Assembly: GCA_964418695.1 (NCBI GenBank)
Contig: CAYQMN010000001.1
Coordinates: 124,001-188,000 of the forward strand
Source: Prado023 sp964418695
GTDB taxonomy: Bacteria; Actinomycetota; Actinomycetes; S36-B12; CAIYMF01
DNA: 64,000 nt
Direction of reading: 5' to 3'
This document shows, piece by piece, positions 55,856-64,000 of this stretch. The position numbers were made by a program, and so were the translations under genes. The notes beneath the pieces were generated by a model. That model was not told the DNA's origin. It ran no database searches and saw nothing but the letters and a program-made list of their open reading frames with translations. Numbering within the stretch: position 1 is the first letter of the stretch; each line of letters starts with the position of its first letter.

Positions 55856-58081
55856 TCAGGCGTTCGCCCCGGCCTCGGCGGGCGCGTCCGAACCAGCAGC
55901 GCCCTCGATCACCGGCATCAGGGAGAGCTTCCCGCGCGGGTCGACCTCCTTGATCTCCACCAGGATCTTCTGCCCCACCTGGGCGACCTCCTCGACGTTG
56001 TCGATGCGCCGCTTGCCGGGGGCCAGCTTCTTCAGCTCGCTGATGTGCAGCAGGCCGTCTTTGCCCGGGAGCAGGGAGACGAACGCGCCGAACGTCGTGG
56101 TCTTGACCACGGTGCCCAGGTAGCGCTCGCCGACCTCGGGCATCGTCGGGTTGGCGATCGCGTTGATCGCGGCCCGCGCGGCCTCGGCCGAGTCGCCGTT
56201 GGTGGCGCCGATGTAGATCGTGCCGTCGTCCTGGATGGTGATGTCGGCGCCGGTGTCGTCCTGGATCGTGTTGATCATCTTGCCCTTGGGCCCGATCACC
56301 TCGCCGATCTTGTCCACCGGGATCTGGATCGAGATGATCCGCGGGGCCAGCAGCGACATCTCGTCCGGGCGGTCGATGGCCTCGGCCATGACCTCCAGGA
56401 TCGTCATGCGCGCGTCGCGGGCCTGGGTCAGCGCCCCGGCCAGCACCGAGGCGGGGATGCCGTCGAGCTTGGTGTCCAGCTGCAGCGCGGTCACGAACTC
56501 CTGGGTGCCGGCGACCTTGAAGTCCATGTCGCCGTAGGCGTCCTCGGCGCCGAGGATGTCGGTGAGCGCGACGTACCGGGTCTCGCCGTCGACCTGGTCG
56601 GAGACCAGGCCCATCGCGATGCCGGCGACCGGCGCCTTCAGCGGCACGCCCGCGTTGAGCAGCGACAGTGTCGAGGCGCAGACCGAGCCCATCGAGGTCG
56701 AGCCGTTGGAGCCCAGCGCCTCGGAGACCTGGCGGATCGCGTAGGGGAACTCCTCCTTGCTGGGCAGGACCGGGACCAGCGCCCGCTCCGCCAGCGCGCC
56801 GTGCCCGATCTCGCGGCGCTTGGGCGAGCCCACGCGGCCGGTCTCGCCGGTGCTGTACGGCGGGAAGTTGTAGTTGTGCATGTAGCGCTTGCGCGTCTCG
56901 GGCGAGAGCGTGTCCAGCTGCTGCTCCATCTTGAGCATGTTCAGCGTGGTGACGCCCATGATCTGGGTCTCGCCGCGCTCGAACAGCGCTGAGCCGTGCG
57001 CCCGCGGGACGACCTCGACCTCGGCCGACAGCGGCCGGATGTCGGTCAGCCCGCGCCCGTCGATGCGGACCTCGTCGCGCAGGATGCGCTGGCGGACCAG
57101 CTTCTTGGTCAGCGCGCGCAGGGCCCCGCTGATCTCGCCGTCCCGGCCGGCGAACTGCTCGGCCAGCCGCTCGGCGGCGATCCCCTTGACCTTGTCCAGC
57201 TGGCTCTCGCGCTCCTGCTTGTCGGCGATGGTCAGCGCGACGGCCAGCTCGTCGCTGACCGCGGCCTGCACCGCCTCGAACGCGTCGGGCTGGTACTCCA
57301 GGAACACCGGGTACGGGCGGGTCTCCTTGGCCGCGGTGGCGGCCAGCTCGGCCTGCGCCACGCACAGGGTCCGGATGAAGCCCTTGGCCGCCTCCAGGCC
57401 TTCGGCGACCACCGTCTCGGTCGGCGCGGTCGCCCCGCCCCGGACCAGCTCGATGGTGGCGGTGGTGGCCTCGGCCTCGACCATCATGATCGCGACGTCG
57501 TCGCCGACGATCCGCCCGGCCACGACCATGTCGAACACGGCCGACTCCAGCTCCTGGTGGGTCGGGAAGGCGACCCACTGGCCGCCGATCAGCGCGACGC
57601 GCACCCCGCCGATCGGACCGGAGAACGGCAGCCCGGCCAGCTGGGTGGACATCGACGCGGCGTTGATGGCGACCACGTCGTAGAGGTGCGCCGGGTTCAG
57701 GCTCATGACCGTGACGACCACCTGGACCTCGTTGCGCAGGCCCTTGACGAAGCTGGGGCGCAGCGGGCGGTCGATCAGCCGGCAGGTGAGGATCGCGTCC
57801 TCGCTGGGCCGGCCCTCGCGGCGGAAGAACGAGCCGGGGATGCGCCCGGCGGCGTACATCCGCTCCTCGACGTCGACGGTCAGCGGGAAGAAGTCGAAGT
57901 GCTCCTTGGGGTGCTTGCCGGCGGTGGTGGCCGCCAGCAGCATCGTGTCGTCGTCCAGGTAGGCCACGGCCGAGCCGGCGGCCTGGCGGGCCAGCCGGCC
58001 GGCCTCGAAGCGGATGGTGCGGGTGCCGTAGGCGCCGTTGTCGATGACGGCCTGCGACGAATGGATCTCGGGACCCTCCAT
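55856..58081 (-). CDS. pnp: Polyribonucleotide nucleotidyltransferase (PNPase)
   Basis: A 741-residue phosphorolytic 3'-5' exoribonuclease and RNA-tailing enzyme. Two RNase PH domains: the first contains RREGRPSEDAILTCRLIDRPLRP, given in part; the second contains GSALFERGETQ and the catalytic DILGAEDAYGDMDFKVAGT. They are followed by KH (IGPKGKMINTIQDDTG) and S1 (GTVVKTTTFGAFVSLLPGKDGLLHIS) domains. Length is normal. It sits after rpsO, separated by the rpsO terminator, the standard arrangement. Confidence 0.98.
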   Translation of the reverse strand: MEGPEIHSSQAVIDNGAYGTRTIRFEAGRLARQAAGSAVAYLDDDTMLLAATTAGKHPKEHFDFFPLTVDVEERMYAAGRIPGSFFRREGRPSEDAILTCRLIDRPLRPSFVKGLRNEVQVVVTVMSLNPAHLYDVVAINAASMSTQLAGLPFSGPIGGVRVALIGGQWVAFPTHQELESAVFDMVVAGRIVGDDVAIMMVEAEATTATIELVRGGATAPTETVVAEGLEAAKGFIRTLCVAQAELAATAAKETRPYPVFLEYQPDAFEAVQAAVSDELAVALTIADKQERESQLDKVKGIAAERLAEQFAGRDGEISGALRALTKKLVRQRILRDEVRIDGRGLTDIRPLSAEVEVVPRAHGSALFERGETQIMGVTTLNMLKMEQQLDTLSPETRKRYMHNYNFPPYSTGETGRVGSPKRREIGHGALAERALVPVLPSKEEFPYAIRQVSEALGSNGSTSMGSVCASTLSLLNAGVPLKAPVAGIAMGLVSDQVDGETRYVALTDILGAEDAYGDMDFKVAGTQEFVTALQLDTKLDGIPASVLAGALTQARDARMTILEVMAEAIDRPDEMSLLAPRIISIQIPVDKIGEVIGPKGKMINTIQDDTGADITIQDDGTIYIGATNGDSAEAARAAINAIANPTMPEVGERYLGTVVKTTTFGAFVSLLPGKDGLLHISELKKLAPGKRRIDNVEEVAQVGQKILVEIKEVDPRGKLSLMPVIEGAAGSDAPAEAGANA

Positions 58082-58277
58082 GGGTGCCCTCCTCTGAGGT
58101 GAGTGTCAGCGAGGGTCCGCCCGAGGCCGGGTCTTGGATAGAAGTCCACGGGGCACGCGCCCGGCGCTGCGCGCCGAACGGGCTCCGGGAACCACCACCG
58201 CAAGACCAGCGTGGGGCGGCCCTCGTCGGTCAGGTGCGCGACCTGGGGAACGACCGCGACGGTCGCCTCCGGGTGCG

Positions 58278-58320
58278 CATCGAGGGCGGCACGCGCGGTT
58301 GCGACGTGCCGCCCTCGATG
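58278..58320 (-). terminator. Strong hairpin after rpsO
   Basis: A perfect 16-bp stem (CATCGAGGGCGGCACG and its complement) with an 11-base loop begins two bases after the rpsO stop. In many bacteria the rpsO-pnp hairpin is also a processing site that controls pnp. Confidence 0.82.
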
Positions 58321-58321
58321 G

Positions 58322-58591
58322 TCAGCGCCGGATGCCGAGTCGCTCGATGAGCGAGCGGTAGCGCTCGATGTCGGTGGCCTGCAGGTACTTGAGCAGGCGC
58401 CGGCGCTGCCCCACCAGCAGGAGGAGGCCGCGGCGGCTGTGGTGGTCGTGCTTGTGGGTCTTCAGGTGCTCGGTGAGCTCGCGAATCCGGGTGGTCAGCA
58501 GGGCGACCTGGACCTCCGGGCTGCCGGTGTCACCGGGCTTGGTCGCGTACTCCTCGATGATGGACTGCTTGGTCTGGGTGTCCAAGGACAT
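58322..58591 (-). CDS. rpsO: 30S ribosomal protein S15
   Basis: An 89-residue primary 16S rRNA-binding protein. Contains the S15 signature HKHDHHSRRGLLLLVGQRRRLL and the conserved TGSPEVQVALLT. The ATG at 58591 gives the standard length. First gene of the rpsO-pnp-M16 cluster. Confidence 0.99.
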   Translation of the reverse strand: MSLDTQTKQSIIEEYATKPGDTGSPEVQVALLTTRIRELTEHLKTHKHDHHSRRGLLLLVGQRRRLLKYLQATDIERYRSLIERLGIRR

Positions 58592-58973
58592 GGATGCTTT
58601 GATTCCTCTCGGGCGCGTATTCCACCAGCGGCCAGGTCGAGTGCCCCGTGTCCAGTGCTCCGAGCGGGTGCTGGGAGGGCCGGCGAGGGTCATGCGTCAA
58701 CCGGCGGTTCCGATCGGGCTGGTGCCAGTCACGGTCCGCGGGGCGCCCGCCCCGAGGCCGTCGCCCACCATCATACCAGAGGGGCGCCAGGCCCCTGGCG
58801 GAACGACTGCCCGGCAGCGGGGCGCGGACTGTCCCTATGGCAAGGCAAGTACTCGGTTGTCCCCACCCATGTCCCCCGTCATTCTGCGTCCGCCAGAAGG
58901 ACAACGTGGCGCCCCTCGCGAGTACGATCCGACGAAGCGTCGTCTGTCGCCCGTGTGGCATCTGGGAGGAACT
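58592..58973. other. Divergent intergenic region between rpsO and the surface-protein gene
   Basis: About 380 bases with no convincing gene. It must hold the rpsO promoter on the minus strand and the surface-protein promoter on the plus strand. A TACGAT -10-like element at 58923-58928 is a candidate for the latter; no good -35 is paired with it. Confidence 0.5.
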
Positions 58974-61900
58974 GTGTTCAAGTCTACGCGAGGACTGTTC
59001 GGATCCGAAGGCGGCGCGACGCGCAGTTGGCTGGCCGGCGCCACCTCGGTCGCGTTGATCGTCGGCACGGTGGCCCTCCCAGCCATGGCGGCCGACCCGT
59101 CACCGGACCCGAGCGTCAGCGCCTTGGCCAGCGACCCCGCGGAGGCCACCCCGGACACCACGAGCGAGTCGTCGCCGGAGGCGACCGACTCGGCCAGCCC
59201 GGACGCCACGGAGTCCAGCAAGCCCACCGCGCCCGAGGCGACCGACGACACTGCGTCGGACGGCGCGTCGGACGCGACCGACCAGTCCTCCTCCCCCTCC
59301 GCCTCCGACGACGAATCCGAGAGCGCCGAGCCCACCGACGATGCCAGCGCCCCCGAGAGCGCGCCAGCGTCCGACGCGGACGACCAGCCCGGCGCCATCT
59401 CGCCACTGTCCATCCCAGACCCGGGTCCGACGCAATCGGTGATCAGCGTGCGAGTCGGCGCCGACCGAGTGGCCATCCGGGAGGTGACCCCCCTGGCGGG
59501 TGTGGTCCTCGGCCTCTTCACGGCCGAGACCGGCGGCACGCAGTTCGGCGCGTCCTGCACGTCCGACCCCGACGGCGACTGCAACTTCATCGTCCCGAAC
59601 ACCAATGTGACTCAGGCGAACGGTGGCAATCAAGGCCGCCAGTTCTGGGTCCGGCAGATCGCCGGGGCAGGCAGCTCGCCGACCGGCTTCCTCGCCAACC
59701 CGGCTTTGCGCACCGGCGACGCCTTCGGCAACCAGAACGCGTCGACCGCCTACAGCTTCCAGACCCCAGGAATGCAGGCCGGCACGCGGTACGAGTCAAC
59801 GCGCGCCGACGGCTTCATGGTGGGCACCGGCGCGACCACCGCCAAGGCCTCCAGCGGGATCTGGCAGCAGTCGCGCGTCAACCCCGCAGCGCCCCAGCAG
59901 TGCGGACTGGACGTGGCTCTGGTCCTGGACATCTCGGGCTCGGTCGGTGCGCAGCTTCCCAACCTCAAGGCAGCCGCCGACACCCTGGTGAACTCCCTGG
60001 TCGGGACCCCGTCGCGCATGTCGCTGTTCTCGTTCGCCGCCAACTCGCCGGGCAACAACGCGCAGAACTACCCGGCGCTGACTCCGGTCGCGACCCAGCC
60101 GCAGGCGGACGCCATGAAGGCGCGGTACGCGGACTGGAACTCCGCCGGCGGCACCAACTGGGACCGCGGCCTGTCGGTCGTCGGCTCGGTCACGAACGCG
60201 AACGTGCCTGACGTCGTGGTGGTCGTCACCGACGGCAACCCGACGAACTACGCGACCAGCCCGGTGGAGGGCAACAGCAGCAACAACCGGCTGCGCGAGG
60301 TGGAGAACGCCATCTACTCCGCGAACCTGATCAAGTCGCGCGGCGCCCGAGTCCTGGCCATCGGCGTGGGCTCCGGTGCCACCGGGGTCATCACCAGGCT
60401 GAACCTGGCCGCCATCACCGGCCCGACCCTCTACAACGGCAGCAACGGCGCGGTCGCCGACTACTTCCAGACGAACGACTACCCGAGCGCCGGCAACGCA
60501 CTGCGCCAACTGGCGCTCGGCAACTGCGTCGGCTCGATCTCGGTGGTCAAGCAGGTCGTTCCCTCGACCGCCCCTGAGGGAAGCATCACGGGTGCGCAGC
60601 CGGCCGGTGGCTGGGAGTTCACCGGCAGCAATCCCGCCAACGGGATCTCGTTCGAGGCCCCGGTGAGCCGCACCACCGACGTCGACACCGGCGCGGCGAA
60701 CTTCCCGCTCGACTTCCCCGGCGGCGTCACGAGCGGCAACGTCACCCTGACCGAGACCCCTCAGACCGGGTACACGCTCCAGCCGGTCGGCGGCAGCAAC
60801 GCGGTCTGCACGAACCTGAACACGAACGCCGGGGTCCCGGTGACCAACGTGGCCGACGGGTTCACCGTGAGCGCCTCGTCGACTGACCCGATCAGCTGCA
60901 CCGTCTACAACCGGGCACCGAACCCGCTGGCGTCGGTCGTGCTGGACAAGCAGTGGGTGATCGACGGCACGACCTACAACGACGGCCAGCAGCCTGACGC
61001 CTTCCAGGCCACGGGCCAGATCGACGGCGACGACCAGCCGTGGGGCGCCCCGAAGACCGGCCTGGAGGCCAACACTCCGGTCGAGTTGAGCGAGACGATC
61101 GAGGATCTCCCCCAGCGGTGCACGCTGACGTCGAACCGACTCACGCAGGCCAATGGTGCGACGGTCGATCTGGCCCTGCCGGCCACGCAGACTCTGCAGC
61201 CCGGCGAGAACTCCTACCGGATCACCAACGTCATCACCTGCTCGACGGTGCTCGAGCTGGTCAAGGACGTGCGCTTCGGCACCGCCGACCCCGCGTCCTG
61301 GAACCTCTCGGCAACCGCGGATTCCGGTGCTCTGCCCGGCCCCGCGGGAACGACGGGAGTCATCGCCGAGGTCACCCCGAGCGTCCAGTACGTCTTGGCG
61401 GAGTCCGACGGCCCCCTCGAGTACGCCCAGTTCACCGACCCGAACGCGGTCCTCGCCCCTGGCTCGACCGGCAGCTGGGACTGCCAGCAGATCGACGAGG
61501 ACGGCGGGGTCATCACCACCGACCCGGACGGCCTCAACGGTGCCGTCAATGTGCCGATCGGCTCGCACATGCGCTGCACCGCCCTGAACCAGACCGCCCA
61601 GCTGCGCCTGGTCAAGGAGGTCGTCAACGACAACGGCGGAACCGCGGTGCCCAGCGACTGGATGCTGCACGCGACCCCGGTCGGCGGTCCGAACGGGCTG
61701 GCCACCGTGAACCGTGCCGGCGCGAGTGCGGACACGGCCCAGTACGTCCCGGTCCGGCCCGGCGTCCAGTACGACCTGTCCGAGACCGATGGTCCGGCCG
61801 GCTACACCAATACCCTCATCGAGTGCGTGAACGGTGACGCGACGACCCAGACGGGCAACATCACGCTGGCCCCTGGCGACCAGGCCACGTGTCGGTTCGT

Positions 61901-62107
61901 GAACGACGACGTGCCCGGCGTGCCGGGCCTGGAGAAGACCGCGGACGTCACCGTGGTCGACAGCCCAGGCACGGTCAACTACACGCTGACCCTGACCAAC
62001 ACCGGCGGCCAGTCGCTGACCGGCCCGCTGGTCGACGTCCTGCCCGACGGGGTCACGTTCGACTCGGTGACCGGCTCCACGCCGGCGCCGACCTCGGTCG
62101 TCGGCCA
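58974..62107 (+). CDS. Secreted vWA-domain surface protein, N-terminal part up to the assembly gap
   Basis: At least 1044 residues before the gap. A signal peptide (basic start, hydrophobic ~19-37, cleavage after AMA ~39) exports it. Residues ~41-145 are a Ser/Thr/Asp/Glu/Pro-rich stalk. A beta-rich domain (~145-300) and a von Willebrand A domain follow, with a complete metal-ion-dependent adhesion site: DISGS ~319-323, Thr ~394 and Asp ~420. Next come several prealbumin/Cna-B-like domains (SVVKQVV, LDKQWVI, LELVKDV, LRLVKEV lead strands) and the first DUF11 repeat at ~985. The layout suggests a large adhesin or pilus-tip-like protein; ligand unknown. The GTG at 58974 follows GGGAGGA. It continues after the gap. 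Confidence 0.87.
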
Positions 62108-63838
62108 NNNNNNNNNNNNNNNNNNNNNNNNNNNNNNNNNNNNNNNNNNNNNNNNNNNNNNNNNNNNNNNNNNNNNNNNNNNNNNNNNNNNNNNNNNNNN
62201 NNNNNNNTCACGTTCGACTCGGTGACCGGCTCCACGCCGGCGCCGACCTCGGTCGTCGGCCAGACGGTCACGTGGAACTCGGTCACGGTGGCCGCTGGTG
62301 CGACCGTCACCTACACCTACCAGGTCGACGTGGCCGCGGGCATCGCGGGCGGCGCCACGCTGACCAACGACGCGACCTGGCAGGAGCTGCGCGACGACGT
62401 CACGGTCACGGTCCGCGAGCCGGAGCCGGGCCTGGAGAAGACCGCGGCCGAGACCGTGGTCGACAGCCCAGGCACGGTCAACTACACCCTGACCCTGACC
62501 AACACCGGCGGCTCGGACGCCACCGGCCCGCTGGTCGACGTGCTCCCCGACGGGATCACGTTCGACTCGGTGACCGGCTCCACGCCGGCGCCGACCTCGG
62601 TCGTCGGCCAGACCGTCACCTGGAACTCGGTCACGGTGGCACCTGGTGCGACCGTCACCTACACCTACCTGGTCAACGTCGCCGCGGGCATCGCGGGCGG
62701 CGCCACGCTGACCAACGACGCGACCTGGCTGGATCTGCAGGACGACGCCACCGTCACGGTCCGCGAACCGGATCCGGGCCTGGAGAAGACCGCGGACGTC
62801 ACCGTGGTCACCAGCCCGGGGGAGGTCAACTACACGCTGACCCTGACCAACACCGGCGGCTCGAGCTCCACCGGCGCGCTGGTCGACTTCCTGCCCGACG
62901 GGATCACGTTCAACTCGGCCACCAACGGCACCCCGGCGCCGGACGACATCAGCGCCGACGGTCGGACCCTCACCTGGAACTCGGTCACAGTCGCACCTGG
63001 TGCGACCGTCACCTACACCTACCGGGTCAACGTCGCGCCGGACCTCGCCGACCAGACCACGCTGACCAACGACGCCAGCTGGCAGGAGCTGCGCGACGAC
63101 GTCACCGTCACCGTGCAGGCTCCGATCCCCGGGCTGGAGAAGACCGCGGACGTGACCGAGGTCAACAGCCCAGGGCAGGTCAACTACACCCTGACCCTGA
63201 CCAACACCGGCAGCATCGACGCGGTCGGCCCGCTGGTCGACGTGCTCCCCGACGGGATCACGTTCGCCTCGGCCACCAACGGCACCCCGGCGCCGGACGA
63301 CATCAGCGCCGACGGTCGGACCCTCACCTGGAACTCGGTCACAGTCGCACCTGGTGCGACCGTCACCTACACCTACCGGGTCAACGTCGCCGCGGGCATC
63401 GCGGGCGGCACCGCGCTGACCAACGACGCGACCTGGCTGGATCTGCGCGACGACGTCACCGTCACGGTTCCCCCGTCGGAGCCGGGCCTGGAGAAGACCG
63501 CGGACGTCACCGAGGTCACCAGCCCGGGGCAGGTCAACTACACGCTGACCCTGACCAACACCGGCGGCTCGGACGCCACCGGCCCGCTGGTCGACGAGCT
63601 GCCCGCGGGGGTCACGTTCGACTCGGTGACCGGCTCCACGCCGGCGCCGACCTCGGTCGTCGGCCAGATCGTGACGTGGAACTCGGTCACGGTGGCACCG
63701 GGCCAGACGCTGACCTTCACCTACCTGGTGAACGTCGCGCCGAACCTCGCCGACCAGACTCAGCTGACCAACGACGCCACCTGGCAGGACCTGCAGGACG
63801 ACGTCACCGTCACGGTCGATCAGCCGCCGGTTCCGGCA
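61926..63838 (+). repeat. DUF11 repeat array of the surface protein
   Basis: Units of 348-354 bases begin at PGLEKTA (61926, 62429, 62777, 63131 and 63485) and share NYTLTLTNTG, TWNSVTVAPG and LTNDA motifs. The pre-gap unit and the first post-gap stretch may be the same or different copies. Similarity at DNA level is high, so recombination or assembly collapse is possible. Confidence 0.9.
62108..62207. other. Assembly gap of 100 N
   Basis: A placeholder of exactly 100 N inside the repeat array. The reading frame after it is not the one before it, as expected for an arbitrary gap length. The 55 bases before it are identical to the 55 bases after it. Confidence 0.99.
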
Positions 63839-64000
63839 GTCTCCAAGATCGCCACTCGCGGCAACGGCTCCCTGGTCGACACGGACAGGGTGCGGCCCGG
63901 CGACGTGCTCACCTACCGGGTGACGGCCAGCAACACGGCCCCAGCCGGGTCGGCGCTGCTCTCCGGCACTCTGGTCGACACACCCGACCTGGCCTACGTC
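62208..64000 (+). CDS. Surface protein, continuation after the gap (DUF11 repeats), 3' end outside window
   Basis: Codons begin at 62210 and stay open to the window end, about 597 residues. It completes one DUF11 unit, then has three full ones of 116-118 residues, each opening with GLEKTA and ending with an LTNDAxW...DDVTVTV strand. The last unit leads into a diverged domain (VSKIATRGNGSLVDTDRVRPGDVLTYRV). DUF11 repeats form Ig-like stalks that hold a distal domain away from the cell. The anchor (LPXTG or membrane helix) is not in the window. It is joined to the 58974 gene by repeat identity, not by continuous sequence. Confidence 0.83.

Noticed and set aside
62108..62225. Frameshift and early stop in the surface protein after the gap
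   Set aside because: The frame change comes from the arbitrary 100-N placeholder. Joining at the 55-base overlap restores the frame.

Overview
This is a very GC-rich chromosomal segment from an actinomycete (Actinomycetota). The gene order shows this as much as the base composition does. One flank carries the classical block dinG-hflX-dapF-miaA-miaB-recX-recA-DUF3046, with lexA, nrdR and nrdJ beside it. The other carries clgR, cinA, pgsA, ftsK, rnj, dapA and thyX, followed further on by dapB, an M16 protease, pnp and rpsO. GTG starts, 4-base ATGA/GTGA overlaps, apparently leaderless genes, CGAAC-N4-GTTCG SOS boxes and a RecA-NDp promoter all fit. The lineage within the phylum cannot be fixed from the sequence alone.

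Layout. 1-3021: the primary sigma factor (cut by the window edge) and metY, whose leader carries a SAM-I/SAM-IV class riboswitch. 3444-10579: an accessory stretch with a lone cytochrome P450, a patatin/acyltransferase gene pair, a DUF4192 protein, a GreA/GreB-like factor, a proline-rich membrane protein and an NAD(P)-binding protein. 10724-15692: the B12-dependent ribonucleotide reductase, its repressor NrdR, and a LysM protein divergent from lexA with two SOS boxes between them. 15769-26127: DUF2252, then the dinG to recA array on the minus strand and DUF3046. 26219-31147: a very large Lhr-type helicase with a RecA-NDp-like, apparently leaderless promoter. 31389-40534: clgR, cinA, pgsA, ftsK, rnj, dapA, an F420-ligase-like gene and thyX. 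40663-53054: a second accessory stretch with gapdh, an ECF41-like sigma factor facing a VOC protein gene, an MFS transporter, an aminotransferase/aldolase/FGGY-kinase cluster, a hydrolase/HAD pair and an HdeD-like protein. 53090-58591: dapB, M16 protease, pnp and rpsO. 58974-64000: a secreted vWA/DUF11 repeat protein, interrupted by an assembly gap and running off the window.

How it works together. Genome maintenance dominates: lexA, recA, recX, dinG, lhr, the LysM protein and the RNR genes carry recognisable damage-response or dNTP-control sites. Lysine and cell-wall precursor synthesis is represented by dapA, dapB and dapF, scattered among housekeeping genes. The least explained parts are the aminotransferase/aldolase/kinase cluster, the ECF41-like switch with its predicted target promoter, the F420-ligase-like gene between dapA and thyX, and the repeat surface protein. 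No tRNA, rRNA, CRISPR array, insertion sequence or prophage was recognised.
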